From: Aselliscus stoliczkanus
Lineage: Eukaryota > Chordata > Mammalia > Chiroptera > Hipposideridae
Reading direction: 5' to 3'
DNA length: 64,000 bases
NCBI GenBank assembly: GCA_033961575.1
Contig: CM066731.1
Location: forward strand, 135,153,001 to 135,217,000
A program made the translations under genes and the position numbers. The first letter of the stretch is position 1. Each line of letters starts with the position of its first letter. The notes below the pieces were generated by a model. It saw only the letters and a list, made by a program, of their open reading frames with translations, searched no databases and was not told the origin of the DNA. Positions 10,480 through 22,339 of the stretch are shown here, one piece after another.

Positions 10480-11210
10480 ATACTTTTTTTTTTTTTTTTA
10501 AGAAAATATTGTGTTACTAGAAACAAGTTTCCTTTGTGACATATTTTGGCAATAGTTTAGCCAAAAATTTTCCAGATTTTGAATTTACCTATATATTAGT
10601 TTAAGATATCTAAATTTATATTTTATATTTTTATATTTATTTATTTTGAAACAATGTCAAACTTACAGAATCGTACAGTATTTGTCCTTCTGTGTCTGGC
10701 TTATTTCATTAAACATAATGATTTCAAGGTTCACTCATGTTGTAGTACATATGAACATTTTATTTCTTTTATGGATAACTAATATTCCATCACGTTTTGT
10801 TTGTCCATTCATCTGATGATGATCACTTGGATTGTTCCATCTGTTGCTAATTGTGAATAATGCCATCATGAATATTGGTATATAAATATCTTTTCAAGTC
10901 CCTGCTTTCAGTTCTTTTGCATATATACTTAAAAGTGGAATTGCTGGTTCATATGGAAGTTCTATGTTTAATCTTTTGAGAAATTGCCAAGCTGTTTTCC
11001 ACATCAGCTGCAGCATTTTACATTCCCACCAGGAATACAAGAGAAACTAGTTTCTCCTCATTCTTGCTAACATTTGTTATTTTCCAGTCTTCTTTAGTTA
11101 TCCTATTAGCTGTGAAGTGGTATTACATTATGGTTTAGATTTGCATTTCCCTCCTGAGTAATGGTCTTGAGTATCTTTTTATGGGCTTATTGGCCATTTG
11201 TATATTTTCT

Positions 11211-11329
11211 TTTTTTTTTTTGTTTTTTGTTTTTGGAGGGCAGTATCACTGGCCTTCATATGTGGGGCCCGAACCGGGGCCGCTGGCTTTCCAAGCCAGC
11301 GCTTAACCACTTCACCACTCGGCCGGCCC
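11211..11329 (-). mobile_element. Short Rhin-type SINE
   Basis: Body about 11235-11329, with a canonical minus-strand head, hairpin and B box, then 'gccagtgatactgccctcc' and an A-rich tail with CAAAAAC variants. Target duplication TGT(A/G)T(A/G)TTTTCT at 11199-11210 and 11330-11341. It sits within the L1 ORF2 remnant. Confidence 0.88.
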
Positions 11330-11886
11330 TGTGTGTTTTCTTTTAAGAAATTTCTATTCAAGTCCGTTGCCCATTTTTGGAGTGGGTTATTTGGTTTTTG
11401 GTTGTTGTTGTTGAGTTTTAGGACTTCTGTATATGTTCTGGATCTTAATCACCTATGAGACACATGCTTTTCAAATATTTCTCCTGTAGGTTGTTTTTGC
11501 ACTTTTTCATAGTATCACTTGATACACAAAAAAGTTCTTTATTTTGATGAATTTCAATGTATCTATTTTTTAGTTTGTTGCTTGTGCTTTGGCGTGTCGT
11601 ATCCATGCAATCATTGCCAAATCCAATGTCATGAAGATTTTCCACAGTTTTCTTATAAAAGTTTTACAATTTTAGCTCTTAAGTTTCTGCAATAAGGGTC
11701 CAACTTCATTTTTCTCATGTGGCTATTCAGTTTTCACATTATTTATTAAAAACCTGCCCTTTCCCCATTAAATAGTCTTGGCATCCTTTCTAATTTAATT
11801 GACGGTATATGTAAGAATTTCATCTGGGCTCTCCATTTTATTCCATTTGTTTATATGTGTCGTAATGCCAGTACCATAGTATTTTT

Positions 11887-12290
11887 GTTTTTGTTTTTGT
11901 TTGTTTTTGTTTTTTAATTGGGGAATTAGGGGAAGGGAACAGACAAGTTGCTGTCCTTTTGTTCTTCATTCTAGTTGTGGAGGACGTCGCTTCACTGGCC
12001 CATGTTGGTATCATCATTGCGCTCTTCCGGGTGAGGCAGTCACTTGCCAGCCATTGGTTAGCCACTCACAGTAGCTCCTGGCAGCCCACTGCAGCCCCAC
12101 TGCAGCAGGTACTGAAGTCTATGCCATCACTGGCGACTCATGGCAGCCCAGTTCCAGATTGAGCTGTTGTTCACCATCTTAGCTGTAGAAGGCACAGTGT
12201 CACTGGTCCTCATGTGGGATCCGAACCTGGGTCCTGCTGCTCAGAGCTGGCGTCCCAAGACAACTCAACCAAAGTGCCACTTGGCCGACC
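11887..12290 (-). mobile_element. Long composite SINE, variant head
   Basis: Minus-strand long SINE. The head (12290 downwards) carries an extra 'ctctgagcagcaggac' segment between the anticodon-like arm and the B box. The GC-rich spacer is shorter than in the 1165-1607 copy. The end has 'ccccaattaaaa' and a (CAAAAA)n tail, so the AATAAA is worn. Target duplication CC(A/T)ATAGT followed by a T-rich run at 11874-11886 and 12291-12303. Confidence 0.85.
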
Positions 12291-12640
12291 CCTATAGTTT
12301 TTTAATTACTGTAGCTTTGCAGTAAGTTTTTTTTTTTTTTTTTGTAGTAATTTTGATGTCAGGAACTGTCAGACCTCCAACTTATTTTTTCATGATTGTT
12401 TTTGGCTATTCAGGACTCCTTGCAATTCCTTATGAATCTGAGATTTGGCCTTTCCAATTCTGTGAAAAAAGCTGTCGGAATTTTGATAGGGATTGCACTG
12501 ACTCTGAGATGTCCTCTTTTGTCACCTTTCAGCCAAATTCACTTTCTCCCACCCTGCAGGGTAACCATTATTCTAACTTCTAATGTGAGGTATTGGATCT
12601 GCTTGGGTTAGCCATATTTTTATTCTTGAAAAAATAAGAT

Positions 12641-13045
12641 CTTGTTTGTTTTTTTTTAAAGGGAATATTATATTAGAAACAAGTTTCCTTTGTGACATAT
12701 TTTGGCAATAGTTTAGCCAAAATTTTCCAGATTTTGAATTTACCTATATGATATATGAGTTCAAGAATTTAAATTTATATTTTTATATTTATTTTGAAAC
12801 AATGTCAAACTTACAGAAAAGTTATATGAATAGTATCAAAAATTTTTTTCCTCACATGTTTGGGAGTAAGTTGCCAACATGTTGATCTATCACCAAAGAA
12901 TGTTTGGTATGTGATTCCTACAAAAAAAAAAAAAAAGGACATTTTTCTACATAACCACAATTCAACCATCAAAATCAGGAAATGGATAAGGATACCCTGA
13001 TACTTTATTACCATCAAATACTAATAATGTCCCTTAAACTGATAG
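12641..13045 (-). mobile_element. Old LINE-1 3'-region fragment, second copy of a 160-bp block
   Basis: Contains 'attttgaaacaatgtcaaac', 'ttgggagtaagttgccaaca', 'ataaccacaattcaaccatc' and 'aaatcaggaaatggataagg', typical of an old L1M 3' end in antisense. Its first 155 bp duplicate 10504-10670 at much higher identity than two independent old L1 copies should show. An A run at 12921-12936 interrupts it. Confidence 0.65.
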
Positions 13046-14310
13046 CAGTATATACTGTATTTGCTGAATTTTGTGTTGCAAATTCTCCTTAATAGCAAAT
13101 TTTTGACTATCAATAATTTAACCACACTGGCATGCAAAATTCCCCCCAATTTGGCAGTCAGCTCTGGCAATTTGGCGTGAGCTTAGCTCTAGCACAGCAC
13201 TGGGTGTTGCTCTCACCCCTGTGGTCATGGTGTCTCACCAGCAAGGCCACATTTTGGTCACAGCAGAAGGGCTCTTCTGTTAGGAATGTGATTTAATGTT
13301 GTACACATCACTTCCATTTCCATTCTGCTAGCCAGGAGTTCATCACATCCCTACAACTAGCAGACAGATAGGCTAAGAAATATTGTCTTTATTCTATTTC
13401 ACTGATTATTTGTCTAGCTGAAAGCTGGGGTTTAGCTCATAAGGAAAAAGGGAAGAAAGGCATTGGTGAATACTAGCAGATTTTTCCACAGACATGCATG
13501 AAAAAAAATAGTGACATAATTTATAGTCATGATTATGAGAATGACAATAATGACTATAATAAGGAAAGTTTATAGGAGTTATATTAATGTACAGCAGCTG
13601 TTAATTTGAAGAGCGTTCCATTTCAGCTAACAATGGAATGAGTAATAACAGAAGTAGCTCATTAATAATAAGCAAAGAACAGTGCAATACTAACTTAAAA
13701 CAATGACAAGGACAAGAATCACTGAGATGTTTTCAGAAGTTAAATAAGATCTTTGTACTAATCTGATATCACTGTATATTTTTTTCACAAGGGAATCTAA
13801 TGGAGTTTTTAAAAATTACATATTATTAGAATAAATGAAGAAAAAAGTTGAAATTAGAGAAGTCTTTCCCACTCCCCAGCTGTCTACTTATGAAAATAAA
13901 ACACTGGCCTTTGAGAATTTTATATTCCTAAAAGCTCAGATTAAAGAGTGAGTAACTATTAAAGGTTGTCTATAAATTATACTTGAACAATTCAGCTGAT
14001 TTTGTTTATAATGAAAAATAAAGGTGTCGATGACAACCATTTCACAGAGGATTCTAGATGTCATATTAGAAGCATATTTGTATTATGCTCTTCAGACCCA
14101 TAAATCAAAAGACCGTCTTCATGCCAATCAGTGATATTCCCTACAGTGTGTTACACCACCTACTTCCTACGCAATGCAACTTATTAGTCCCCCTTATGTT
14201 TCTTCTGACAGGAAAATACAACCTGAAGGTGTGTGTTTGCATTGATCGTCTTTCGTTAGAGAATTGTCACATGATACCTAATCAAATCAGATATTTGTTA
14301 ATGTATAGCT
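13046..14310. other. Mostly unidentified; possible LTR relic at 13150-13400
   Basis: AT-rich. The stretch 13150-13400 ('ctgctagccaggagttcatc') has the tone of an MLT1-like LTR body, but I cannot align it with confidence. No gene seen. Confidence 0.35.
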
Positions 14311-14314
14311 TTCA

Positions 14315-14615
14315 ATTTCCCCCCAGCTTTATTCAGATATAATTGACAAATAAAAGTGGCATATATTTAAGTTTTTTGATGTAATAATTTGATATATGTA
14401 TACATTTGGGAAATGATTACCACAACCAAGTTAGCTAATATGTCCATCACCTCACATCATTACCATTTATTCCATTGGTATGATGAGAACATTTAAGACC
14501 TATTCTCTTAGCAAGTGTCAAGTATATAATACAGTATTATTAATTACAGTCACCATGCTGAATATTAGATTCCCTAGAACTTACTTATAACTCTCTTTCA
14601 ATTCTTTATTTTATA
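14315..14615 (-). mobile_element. Old LINE-1 (L1M-type) 3' UTR fragment
   Basis: Antisense signature: 'ccagctttattcagatataa', 'aattgacaaata', 'atgattaccacaaccaagtt', 'ccatcacctcacatcattac', 'gagaacatttaagacctatt', 'acagtcaccatgctgaatat'. Same family segment as 4035-4435 but an independent copy. Confidence 0.8.
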
Positions 14616-14917
14616 AAGAATATCTCAGAAAAAAGACATTTTATATCATATTTATTCACTTCTTGTTGGATAAATTAAAGCAGAAACCGAAAGTCATATT
14701 ACTAATACAAATGATTAATCCTGGAATAATTTTTATGCAGATAAATATTTGTTGTGTGAATTTTCTGCACTCTTAGTTGTTTTTATCACCCTAAGACTAC
14801 TATTTTTTCACTGTGAGTCATCAGTCTTGTGGCTAGACATTTCCCTTTAAAAATTAACTGTCATTTATCTTCCTTCAGGGACCTATTCTTTGCTTCCAAG
14901 GTCCTAAGTCCATCAGA

Positions 14918-15110
14918 TTTGTTCATTCATTCATGCATTCAGCACATATTTAAAAAAATATGTGATTTTATTGAGAAACAACATCTGTATTCTGGAAGGC
15001 ACTATGGAGTCCACAAATTTGTACAAATATACAATGTCTAGTTCTCAAGGAAGTTATAATCCAGTAGAAGAATATACACATACATAGGAAAAAAAGAAAA
15101 CATGTGCAAA
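14918..15110 (-). mobile_element. L2-like LINE 3' end, reverse orientation
   Basis: Starts with 'gttcattcattcatgcattc' and 'agcacatattt', followed by a '...ctggaaggcactatgg...' and '...caaggaagttataatccagt' order. This is the complement of the L2 3' end. Confidence 0.5.
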
Positions 15111-15369
15111 TGTATAGAAACTAAAGAATATAGGAGTGCAGAGAAGGAAGGAGCACATCAATGGTGTGTTTTTAGAGGACACCATGGAGAGAGAATTTCA
15201 GTGGAGATGGTGGCTTAGCGCTCAACATCGATTCCACTTTTCTACAAATGTGCTTCCTATAGTAAAGAGGCTGGAAAAGCTAAAAACTACATTTGTCATA
15301 AGCCTTTGCCATGAGGGTCTTAGTATAATTTACTTTTGATCAATGATATGCTTGCACGAAAGGTTTGGA
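15111..15369. other. No recognisable feature
   Basis: Short open frames only; nothing recognised. Confidence 0.4.
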
Positions 15370-15805
15370 AGTAAAGGCCTGATTCTGCTGTTTCTGCAGC
15401 CAGACTATCACAGTGATTTTCCTCCCTGCTTCCCTGCCTCCTGCCTTCCTTGGTAGTGTTGGCAGAGGTCACAGGGTCCTGCCACTGATCTCAAGGGTGT
15501 TGAGAGCTAGCCCATGGCAAATCAAATTTGTGATTCTAACAGTCTCAGTGTGGTGCTGAGGTTTGGACGGTGGTAATGGGCTTCTTGAATGTAGCCATCT
15601 CCTGATTTGGTAGTCCCTTGTGGCAGTGTGGACTTGGAGCCAGTGTTCTCCACATCAAAGTGGTGATGGATGGTCCACTTCAGCACTTCCTGCAACATTC
15701 CTAAAAATGCACTAAGCCATTAGTACACCATAATAAATCTCTTAGGCTTTATACTACCTAGATAGACTTTTGTCACTCCAACTGACCACTGACCAATACA
15801 ATTGT
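15370..15805 (+). mobile_element. Probable ancient LTR (ERVL-like)
   Basis: 'cccttgtggcagtgtggact', 'ggagccagtgttctccacat', 'gatggatggtccacttcagc', 'ttcctgcaacattcct' and an AATAAA at about 15732 followed by 'tctcttaggcttt' look like the 3' half of an old solo LTR with its polyadenylation signal. Family not assigned. Retrovirus-derived, with no coding sequence. Confidence 0.5.
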
Positions 15806-16520
15806 AAAACCTTCTCCCTCTGACAGGCTGAGTAGTTCAAATAGAAGCAGCAAGGGCAATATTTGTGTAGCAATTCCCATTTAGAAGCAAACAGCTGGAG
15901 CTAAAATATTAGGGTACTATGGAGATTTGGTGAGACATGCAGTTTGGAGAAGACATGATCTCTAGGTTGTGGAGGCTGTGTTTTATTGGCCAGGCAGTGG
16001 GGAGTTGGGTAATTTGGGAATATTAAACTGGAAGGGGATTGTGGAGTTGATCTGAGGAAATGGATACTGAAAAGGGCCTGATCCATTAAAAGGGTAATGT
16101 AAATAATGAGATTAAAAAGGATAGAATAAATATGAGAAAAATCTCCTGGGACAATGCGGGGTGAGTTCCAGTGTGCATTTTCATTGTGATGTTCCAGATA
16201 AATATGCTCCGAGCCTCCGACTTTGTTTTCTGTCATTGCTGAGAACATGGTATGGACTTCAGTGCAGGCAGGGGAAATATTAGATGTGCAAAATGAGAAA
16301 GGGAGTGCGAGGGATAAAATGCCATCCAATAAAATGAGCTAGTAAATATCAGATTATTTTCCATAAGCAGGAAATGTCTAATTTGACAATGTTGTTGGCT
16401 TCAAATGGAATGTACAGAAAATTAACTAATTGTAGATACATTCTTCTTATATCATAATAATTTATGGTAGCCAGTTATTGCTAAGTTAAGGATTTACTTA
16501 TATTTTAGTGATGAGTATAC
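15806..16520. other. Unidentified; carries a 142-codon chance frame
   Basis: The minus-strand frame at 15901-16329 is the longest in the window, but it shows no domain, no conserved composition and no splice context. I treat it as chance. Confidence 0.5.
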
Positions 16521-16524
16521 TTAA

Positions 16525-16695
16525 AGATCCCTGGGCTTAGAAGCTATCAGTTCAGGTTCGGCCTTATTTTTTTGGTGAACTTAGACAAATCACCTGATTT
16601 CTCTGTTTCAATTTCTCTATTTGTAAAGTGAAGATTATAAAGCCCGTGTTACTGCTTTGAAGGGCGTATTTCAAGAACTAATCATTTGATTTTGA
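16525..16695 (+). mobile_element. MIR, plus orientation
   Basis: Core order: 'cagttcaggttcggcctta', 'tgaacttagacaaatcacct', 'gatttctctgtttcaatttc', 'tctatttgtaaagtgaagat', 'tataaagcccgtgttactgc'. Confidence 0.75.
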
Positions 16696-16899
16696 AGTAC
16701 CATCTTATTTAGTACTCTGATCCAAATTCTGAATGAAATTGAACTACATTCTGTATCTCATCACATTTTGGAATACATGGAAATAAATTGCAATACAATA
16801 AAAATTTTAAAAGTCCTTAATTGCTGTATAGCAAGACGTCGGAAGTAGGATATATGGTCTAAAAAATATTATCCCAGGGAATGATATTCTAACAACAAC

Positions 16900-17020
16900 A
16901 ATACATAATACTTACTAAGCAGATATTAGATGACAGTCACTGATTTAACTGTTATACAAATGAGGTATTAACTCATTTGATCCTCACAAGAAATCTCTGA
17001 GGAAGATATTAATAAAATAG
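16900..17020 (-). mobile_element. MIR, reverse orientation
   Basis: 'aatacttactaagcagatat', 'gacagtcactgatttaactg' and 'attaactcatttgatcctca' then 'caagaaatctctgagga' match the complement of the MIR 3' half. Confidence 0.7.
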
Positions 17021-17379
17021 GAACATTTGTTGAATTTTAAGACAAATACTGCCAGTGTTCTCTTTCTCTTAAAATTTAGCATGTATTCAATGCCTGGACA
17101 CTAATTCTCCTGCGACATATGTTTATTACTTGTCTTTTTACCTTTAATGCTTACTGAGAATCCTATAAGTTTAAAACCATTGGCTTAATTTTTCTGTGAC
17201 TGCAAAAAAAACCACATTTTGGTACGGTAGCTAAAAACTCTTATTTTGTAACTCAGAAACTTCCAGTTTAAAATGATTTTTTGCTTAAATTCTCTCAACT
17301 AAAATATTACTCATGCTATCCATGTTTCATTTTTATTATTTACCTGGTATAGCTTCCCCCTTCCCACTTTATGTGTAAC

Positions 17380-18480
17380 ATTTTTTTTAAAGTATGTGTC
17401 TTATAGAGTGTGTAAGAGAATTTCTTTTTCTAATTCAGTCTGACAAATTTTGTCTTAATGGATGATATAATCAAGCTGCATTTGTTATAATTGCTAACTT
17501 GTGGTTTCCAACTTTTTGTGTTTTGTCTTAACCAAGCATTTCTTTCCTTTTTTTTCTTTCTTCTTTTGTACCTCCTATTTGCTCAAATTTATTTTTGAAT
17601 TTGATTTTCATCTGTTTTAACCGTAATGTGCAAAAAATTCATTTATCTGAATGTATCCTGCTATGGTTTGTAGCAGTTTCTGAAGTATTTATCAGTTTTT
17701 AAATATTTGCTTCCATTCTTTATTCATATATCACCTCTATCTCATTCTTCCTCTTCTTGCCTTTATGGACTCCAAATACCTATTGGTTGACCCTGTCACT
17801 ATGGCTCACATATCTTTATACATTTTTCTCATTTTCCATTCTTTTATTTTTTTGTGCTTCAGACTGAATATTTTTTTTTTGTTCACCCCTCTCTCTTCAG
17901 AGCTATTTTCAGACTCTAGAAAACATATTTCAATTATTTTTACTTTTCAATTCTAGAATTATTTGATTCTTTTATATAGTTCTAGTTTTGGGGTAAAATT
18001 CTTTATTTTGTTATTTAACATTTATGCATATTAATGTTGGTTATTTGGAAATTATTTTCTCCAAATTCCAATATCTGGGTCTCTGGTGGGTCTGTTTCCA
18101 TTAGCTAATTTTTTCTTCATTTTATTTTCAGTCAATTTTTCCTTTCTTTCTCTTTTTTTTTCTTACTGCACTTTTCTATTGAGTGCCACATATTATACAT
18201 GAAAAATGTTAGATGTGATGTTATTTTTTTAGATCATATTATCTTTCTCCTGAGAGAATTTTTCTTCTGCTCTGGTAGATAGTTCAATTGTAGCTGGTTT
18301 AGCTTAATCCAGTTAGACTTTTAGCTGATTCAGAGGTGAGAGCTAGTTTATTTACAGTTCACATTTACTCCTAGAGTATATGCCTTTGGGAATACAAACT
18401 AAATACTCAGGGTATATAATATATAATAGGATCCTTCTATCTTGGCTAATTCTGGGATCTAATTTTTGTCTTTAACATTA
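17380..18480 (-). mobile_element. Very old LINE-1-like fragment
   Basis: 17390-17530 resembles the antisense of the ORF2 start region of old L1 ('gtgtcttatagagtgtgtaa', 'ttcagtctgacaaattttgt', 'cttaatggatgatataatc'). 18040-18340 has 'tgggtctctggtgggtctgt', 'ttgagtgccacatattatac' and 'tctcctgagagaatttttct', often seen in old antisense L1/HAL1. Alignment is by memory and loose, and no frame survives. Confidence 0.45.
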
Positions 18481-19559
18481 TGAAACTGCCAAAATTTTTC
18501 TTTTTAAAAAGATTTTTTCAGGTTCTTAGCCTGTCAGCTGTACTTTTTGTTCCTTCTCGTACCTTCTCAGATACTTAAAGAACATCAAACACCTCCATGG
18601 GCTATTTCACCCTCCTCATCCTAACCTCAAATCTTCTGCTGCCCATTGGTCCTCTCAGCCATTCCATGCATTTTTGGGGGATGGGGGAGGGGAGGTGAAA
18701 GAAGCAGCAGAAAATCCTAGCCACAGCCCCCTTGCTACCTCAAAGGTAGCAAGCCTTTCTATTCTGCTTAGAAATCGTGATGTAAATGGTGGTTCTCTAT
18801 AAGTCTCTTGAGCAATTTAGGATGCTAGGCTATAGTTCGTCTGCTCCAGATTCTTCTAACCATTTGAGGGAGAGATCTCTTCATAAGGTTTTGATTGTCT
18901 CAGTTAACTGCCAGAGCATAGTCTAGAGTTTAGGTTACTAGGGTCATTCTCAGAGACTCATCAGTGTTGAAATTATGGCCACTGTCATGTTCTTTCCAAT
19001 TTTCCCTTCCTTGCTCACTTGTCCAAATCCTACCATGTCAGGACAAAGAAACAGCTCTATCTCCTCACTCTTCTCACTCTACGTTAAATCTATGTTCTAT
19101 GCTCATACATACTTTCCCTCTTAATATTTAAAGTCAACTTTTTGAAATTACTAACAGTATACAAACAACTCCTTTCTCTCTCAAACATCTCTTTTAATTG
19201 GAACACAAAGTTTTCAAAATACAGTCTGCTGTAGTTTTACAGAAGTCACCTTAGGGGAAACAGAGTTCCACTGTATGTGAGGCACCCTACCCTTCCGATA
19301 CATGATTGTTTTCCCTTCAACAAAGGACATCGGACTCATTAATAAATTGTTAATTTTGTCATTTGACAGCGTTGGAGACAAGATAGGACCTGAGGACAGC
19401 TGCTGAAGATGTTGAGGAAAGTACCTAGATGAAGGTGAAAGCACCCACAGAACACTTTTGGTTCACTTCTCCTTCTGCCCCTCTGTAGGATCTCTGGTAA
19501 GCTTCTTTCAGATCCAGCTCTGCTTATTTTGCGTTCTGAATTCTTCAAGTTTGTTTGTC
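18481..19559. other. Unidentified
   Basis: Mixed composition with a G-rich patch 'gggggatgggggaggggagg' at 18677-18696. Open frames at 19214-19444 and 19339-19548 (minus) overlap each other and are not recognisable. Confidence 0.35.
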
Positions 19560-21430
19560 CTGCCCTTTTGGGCAGAATTCTGGGGTGTAGAGACTCCAGA
19601 TTTCCACAGTGAAACTTAGTGGGTCACATTATTTTGGGTTGGTGGCTGAACTCATCAAGGTAGGTGCCTTTGGGAGGTCCTCCAGGTGTCAGGAATTGTG
19701 CACAGGCAGCCAGAAACATAAGTGTGATTGAATTCAGGAGGATTATTTCAAGGGAAAATAATGGGTAGTCCTCAATCTAAAAAAAGCAAGATGGAAGCTG
19801 TTAGAGGATTCACAAAACCTCAAGGTAAGTCCACAGCACAAACCACTGGGGGAATTGAGAAACTAAGTTAAGAAAAGAGATTCTGACTTATTTAACTAAT
19901 AACACATCAAAATTTAAGTAGGCAAAAATCAGACTATTCAAAGCCATCAGGATGTCTGCTGTCATAAAGAAATCTTCTCCTGAAAGGAATAATAGATTTA
20001 TTGCTAATGGGAATTTTGAACTACAAATTGCAAAATCTGTGGGCACTTGTCAAGCACTTAAGAGCTGATAGAGCATTTGCCACCTAACTCTAAGTCCCCT
20101 GTGTCAGGATCAGTTGGTTACAGAATGCGTTAGATCAATACTAGATCACCCACCAACATCAAGAAAATTTCCATGCAATAAGGTACACCATAAAACACCA
20201 CAAAATCCCCAGCCCAGCAGCACATTCCTCTTAGGTATTCATTTGACTCCAAGAGAACCAAGGCTCGGTTAAAGAAATGGAATCCTCAAGTTTCAAAGAA
20301 TTGAGCATGCCACCTTCCAGCTCACCTGCTTATTTTATATCTAAGAACAGAGGCCCCAGAAGCTGTAGGTATCTACACAAATGGCAAAAATCTTACTAAC
20401 ACTATCTAGAGTTAGAATAGTCATTATGGAGAAGTTCTAATTAGACAAGATGGTTAATTTAAAAAATATACTTGAAAGTAAGGTTCCCAAGTCAAAGAAA
20501 CAGGATGGAATACCTATTTCAATTGGCATACAGAAGCCTGCAAAGGTTTTGAGAATCCAGAATAGCTTCATTGAAAGATTTATTGCAAAACGCTAATAAA
20601 CAAAATTAAGGACACAAGAGGTACCTAGCTAGATATGGCTCAGCGGAAATGTGGGGTGCACCCCATTTGCAGTAGGGGTCCTACCAAATATTGCCAGCTC
20701 TCAGAAAGAATTCCCTAAATCTTTCTTATTTTGACTCTTTTTTGATGTATCTCTGGATCTTTGGAGGGTAGAATCTTTTACACACTCTTTGGAGATGCCT
20801 CTTGGGTCCATGGGCTTGTTCAGTACCGCCGGGAATATTTTTTGTTTGTTCCAGCTGAAACATAACAAGATATTCAAAGGATTTTTTAAGTAGCTCTATG
20901 GCCAGAAGTTGGCCAAATTGGAAGCTGATATTCAGAACCTGATGGGAACTTTTTTTTTTTTTAATGCCTTCTCTTTTCAACGAAATGTATCCAGAGGGAA
21001 AGAAAAACATTCCAAAGACCAATCTCTAAATCTAGATTTCCATCTTAGTGAAAGATCTCCCTGATACAAAGACGAAAATTGACTAAATGTAGTTGGATGG
21101 GTGGGTCAACCCCTTAATGTCATTCAGGTTTCAACCCAAGTATTTGAGGAATTCAAAACAACTGTCTGTGTTTTATAAGTTGAGTCTTTACAAGAAAAGA
21201 AATGCAGTTCTGGAAGCAATTCAAAGCCCCCTCTATCCTTTTGACCAACCCCAAACTTCCTCTCTTCATCTCAAAAAGCTTATAGGTATTGTGAAAATTA
21301 TGGCCTTCGGAAACAGAAGTTCTTCCTGGAGAAACTGGTCTTCTTTCCCTGTGCCTTCCAGAGGTAAACCTGGTTATCTCTGGGAACTCTTAAGTGGGCC
21401 TTTTCTTTAGGATGCAAACTTCAGGGAGGT
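19560..21430 (+). mobile_element. Possible endogenous retrovirus leader and internal relic (weak)
   Basis: 19560-19760 reads like a retroviral leader with a G-rich 'ggtaggtgcctttgggaggt' segment. At 19761 an ATG opens a 36-codon Met-Gly-Ser, lysine-rich frame that stops at 19869-19871, as a decayed Gag start might. Beyond it all frames are broken, though short helix-like runs appear (about 20850-20950). I could not find pol motifs, a primer-binding site or paired LTRs. It could equally be unrelated unique DNA. Confidence 0.25.
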
Positions 21431-22339
21431 AATTCTTAGCAGGAAAAAAAAAAAAAAAAGGGAAAAGCCTATTTGGAAACTAGGCAAATGAAAAAAATCT
21501 CAAAACTCTTCTCAACAAATATTAGTAAAAAGTTCAGTGCACCTCAGCGGGTAACCCTGATTGCATCTGTCAGAAATACAATTTTGTTCTAGCTCTTCTT
21601 TTTTTTAAAGAATTTTATTAAAAATATAGCTAACATACAATAATATATTAGTTTCAGTGTATATCATAGTTATTCCAACACTTGTATACCTAAAGAAGTG
21701 ATATCCATGGTAAGTCCAGCAACCATCTGACACCATACCATGTTATCACAATATTATTGACTATATTCTCTATGTTGTGTATTACATCCACATGACTTAT
21801 TTGTTTTATACATGACAAATTGGACCTCTTATTCCCTTTCACGTTTTCTCTCCTTTTTTAAGTTTTCAATTACAGTTGACATTCAATATTATTTTATATT
21901 AATTTCAGGTATACCACACAGTGGTTAAACATTTATATTATTTAAGAAGTGATCGCCTACCTAGTGTAGTACACACTTGGCACTATACACAGTTATTACC
22001 ATATCATTGACTATATTCCCCATGCTTTATCTTACATCCTTATAATTATTTTGTGGCTACCAATTTATACTTCTTAATCCCTTCACCTTTTTCACCCTGT
22101 CCCCCAATTCCTCCCATCTGTCACACCAACAAATCTAGTATCCGTCTGACACCATACATAGTTATTACAATATTATTGACTATTTTCCTTATGCTATACC
22201 CTATGTCCCCATACTCCTTTGTAACAACCAATTTGTACTTCTTAATTCCTTCCACTTTTTTTCATTCCCCAATCCCTTTACATCTGGCAAAACATAAAAC
22301 TGTTTTCTGTATCTATGAGTTTGTTTCTATTTTGTTTGT

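Larger units (their letters stand above)
10158..12640 (-). mobile_element. Old LINE-1 (L1M-type): 3' UTR and ORF2 C-terminal half
   Basis: Antisense L1. The 3' UTR is at 10158-10360 ('acaattcagtggcattaaat', 'gtgtaaccatcgccactatc'). ORF2 C-terminal sequence is at about 10670-12500 ('gtccattcatctgatgatga', 'ttgtgaataatgccatcatg', 'gtggaattgctggttcatat', 'attcccaccaggaatacaag', 'atgccagtaccatagtattt'). Three SINEs interrupt it at 10362, 11211 and 11887. The reading frame is destroyed. The piece at 10504-10670 recurs at 12664-12819, so the locus has been rearranged or duplicated. Confidence 0.82.

Noticed and set aside
15901..16329. 142-codon minus-strand open frame, the longest in the window
   Set aside because: No recognisable domain, no splice context and no codon-use character I could detect; length is compatible with chance in 64 kb.
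20726..21410. Two frames of about 100 codons on opposite strands considered as retroviral genes
   Set aside because: No conserved retroviral motif seen; kept only as part of a low-confidence relic.
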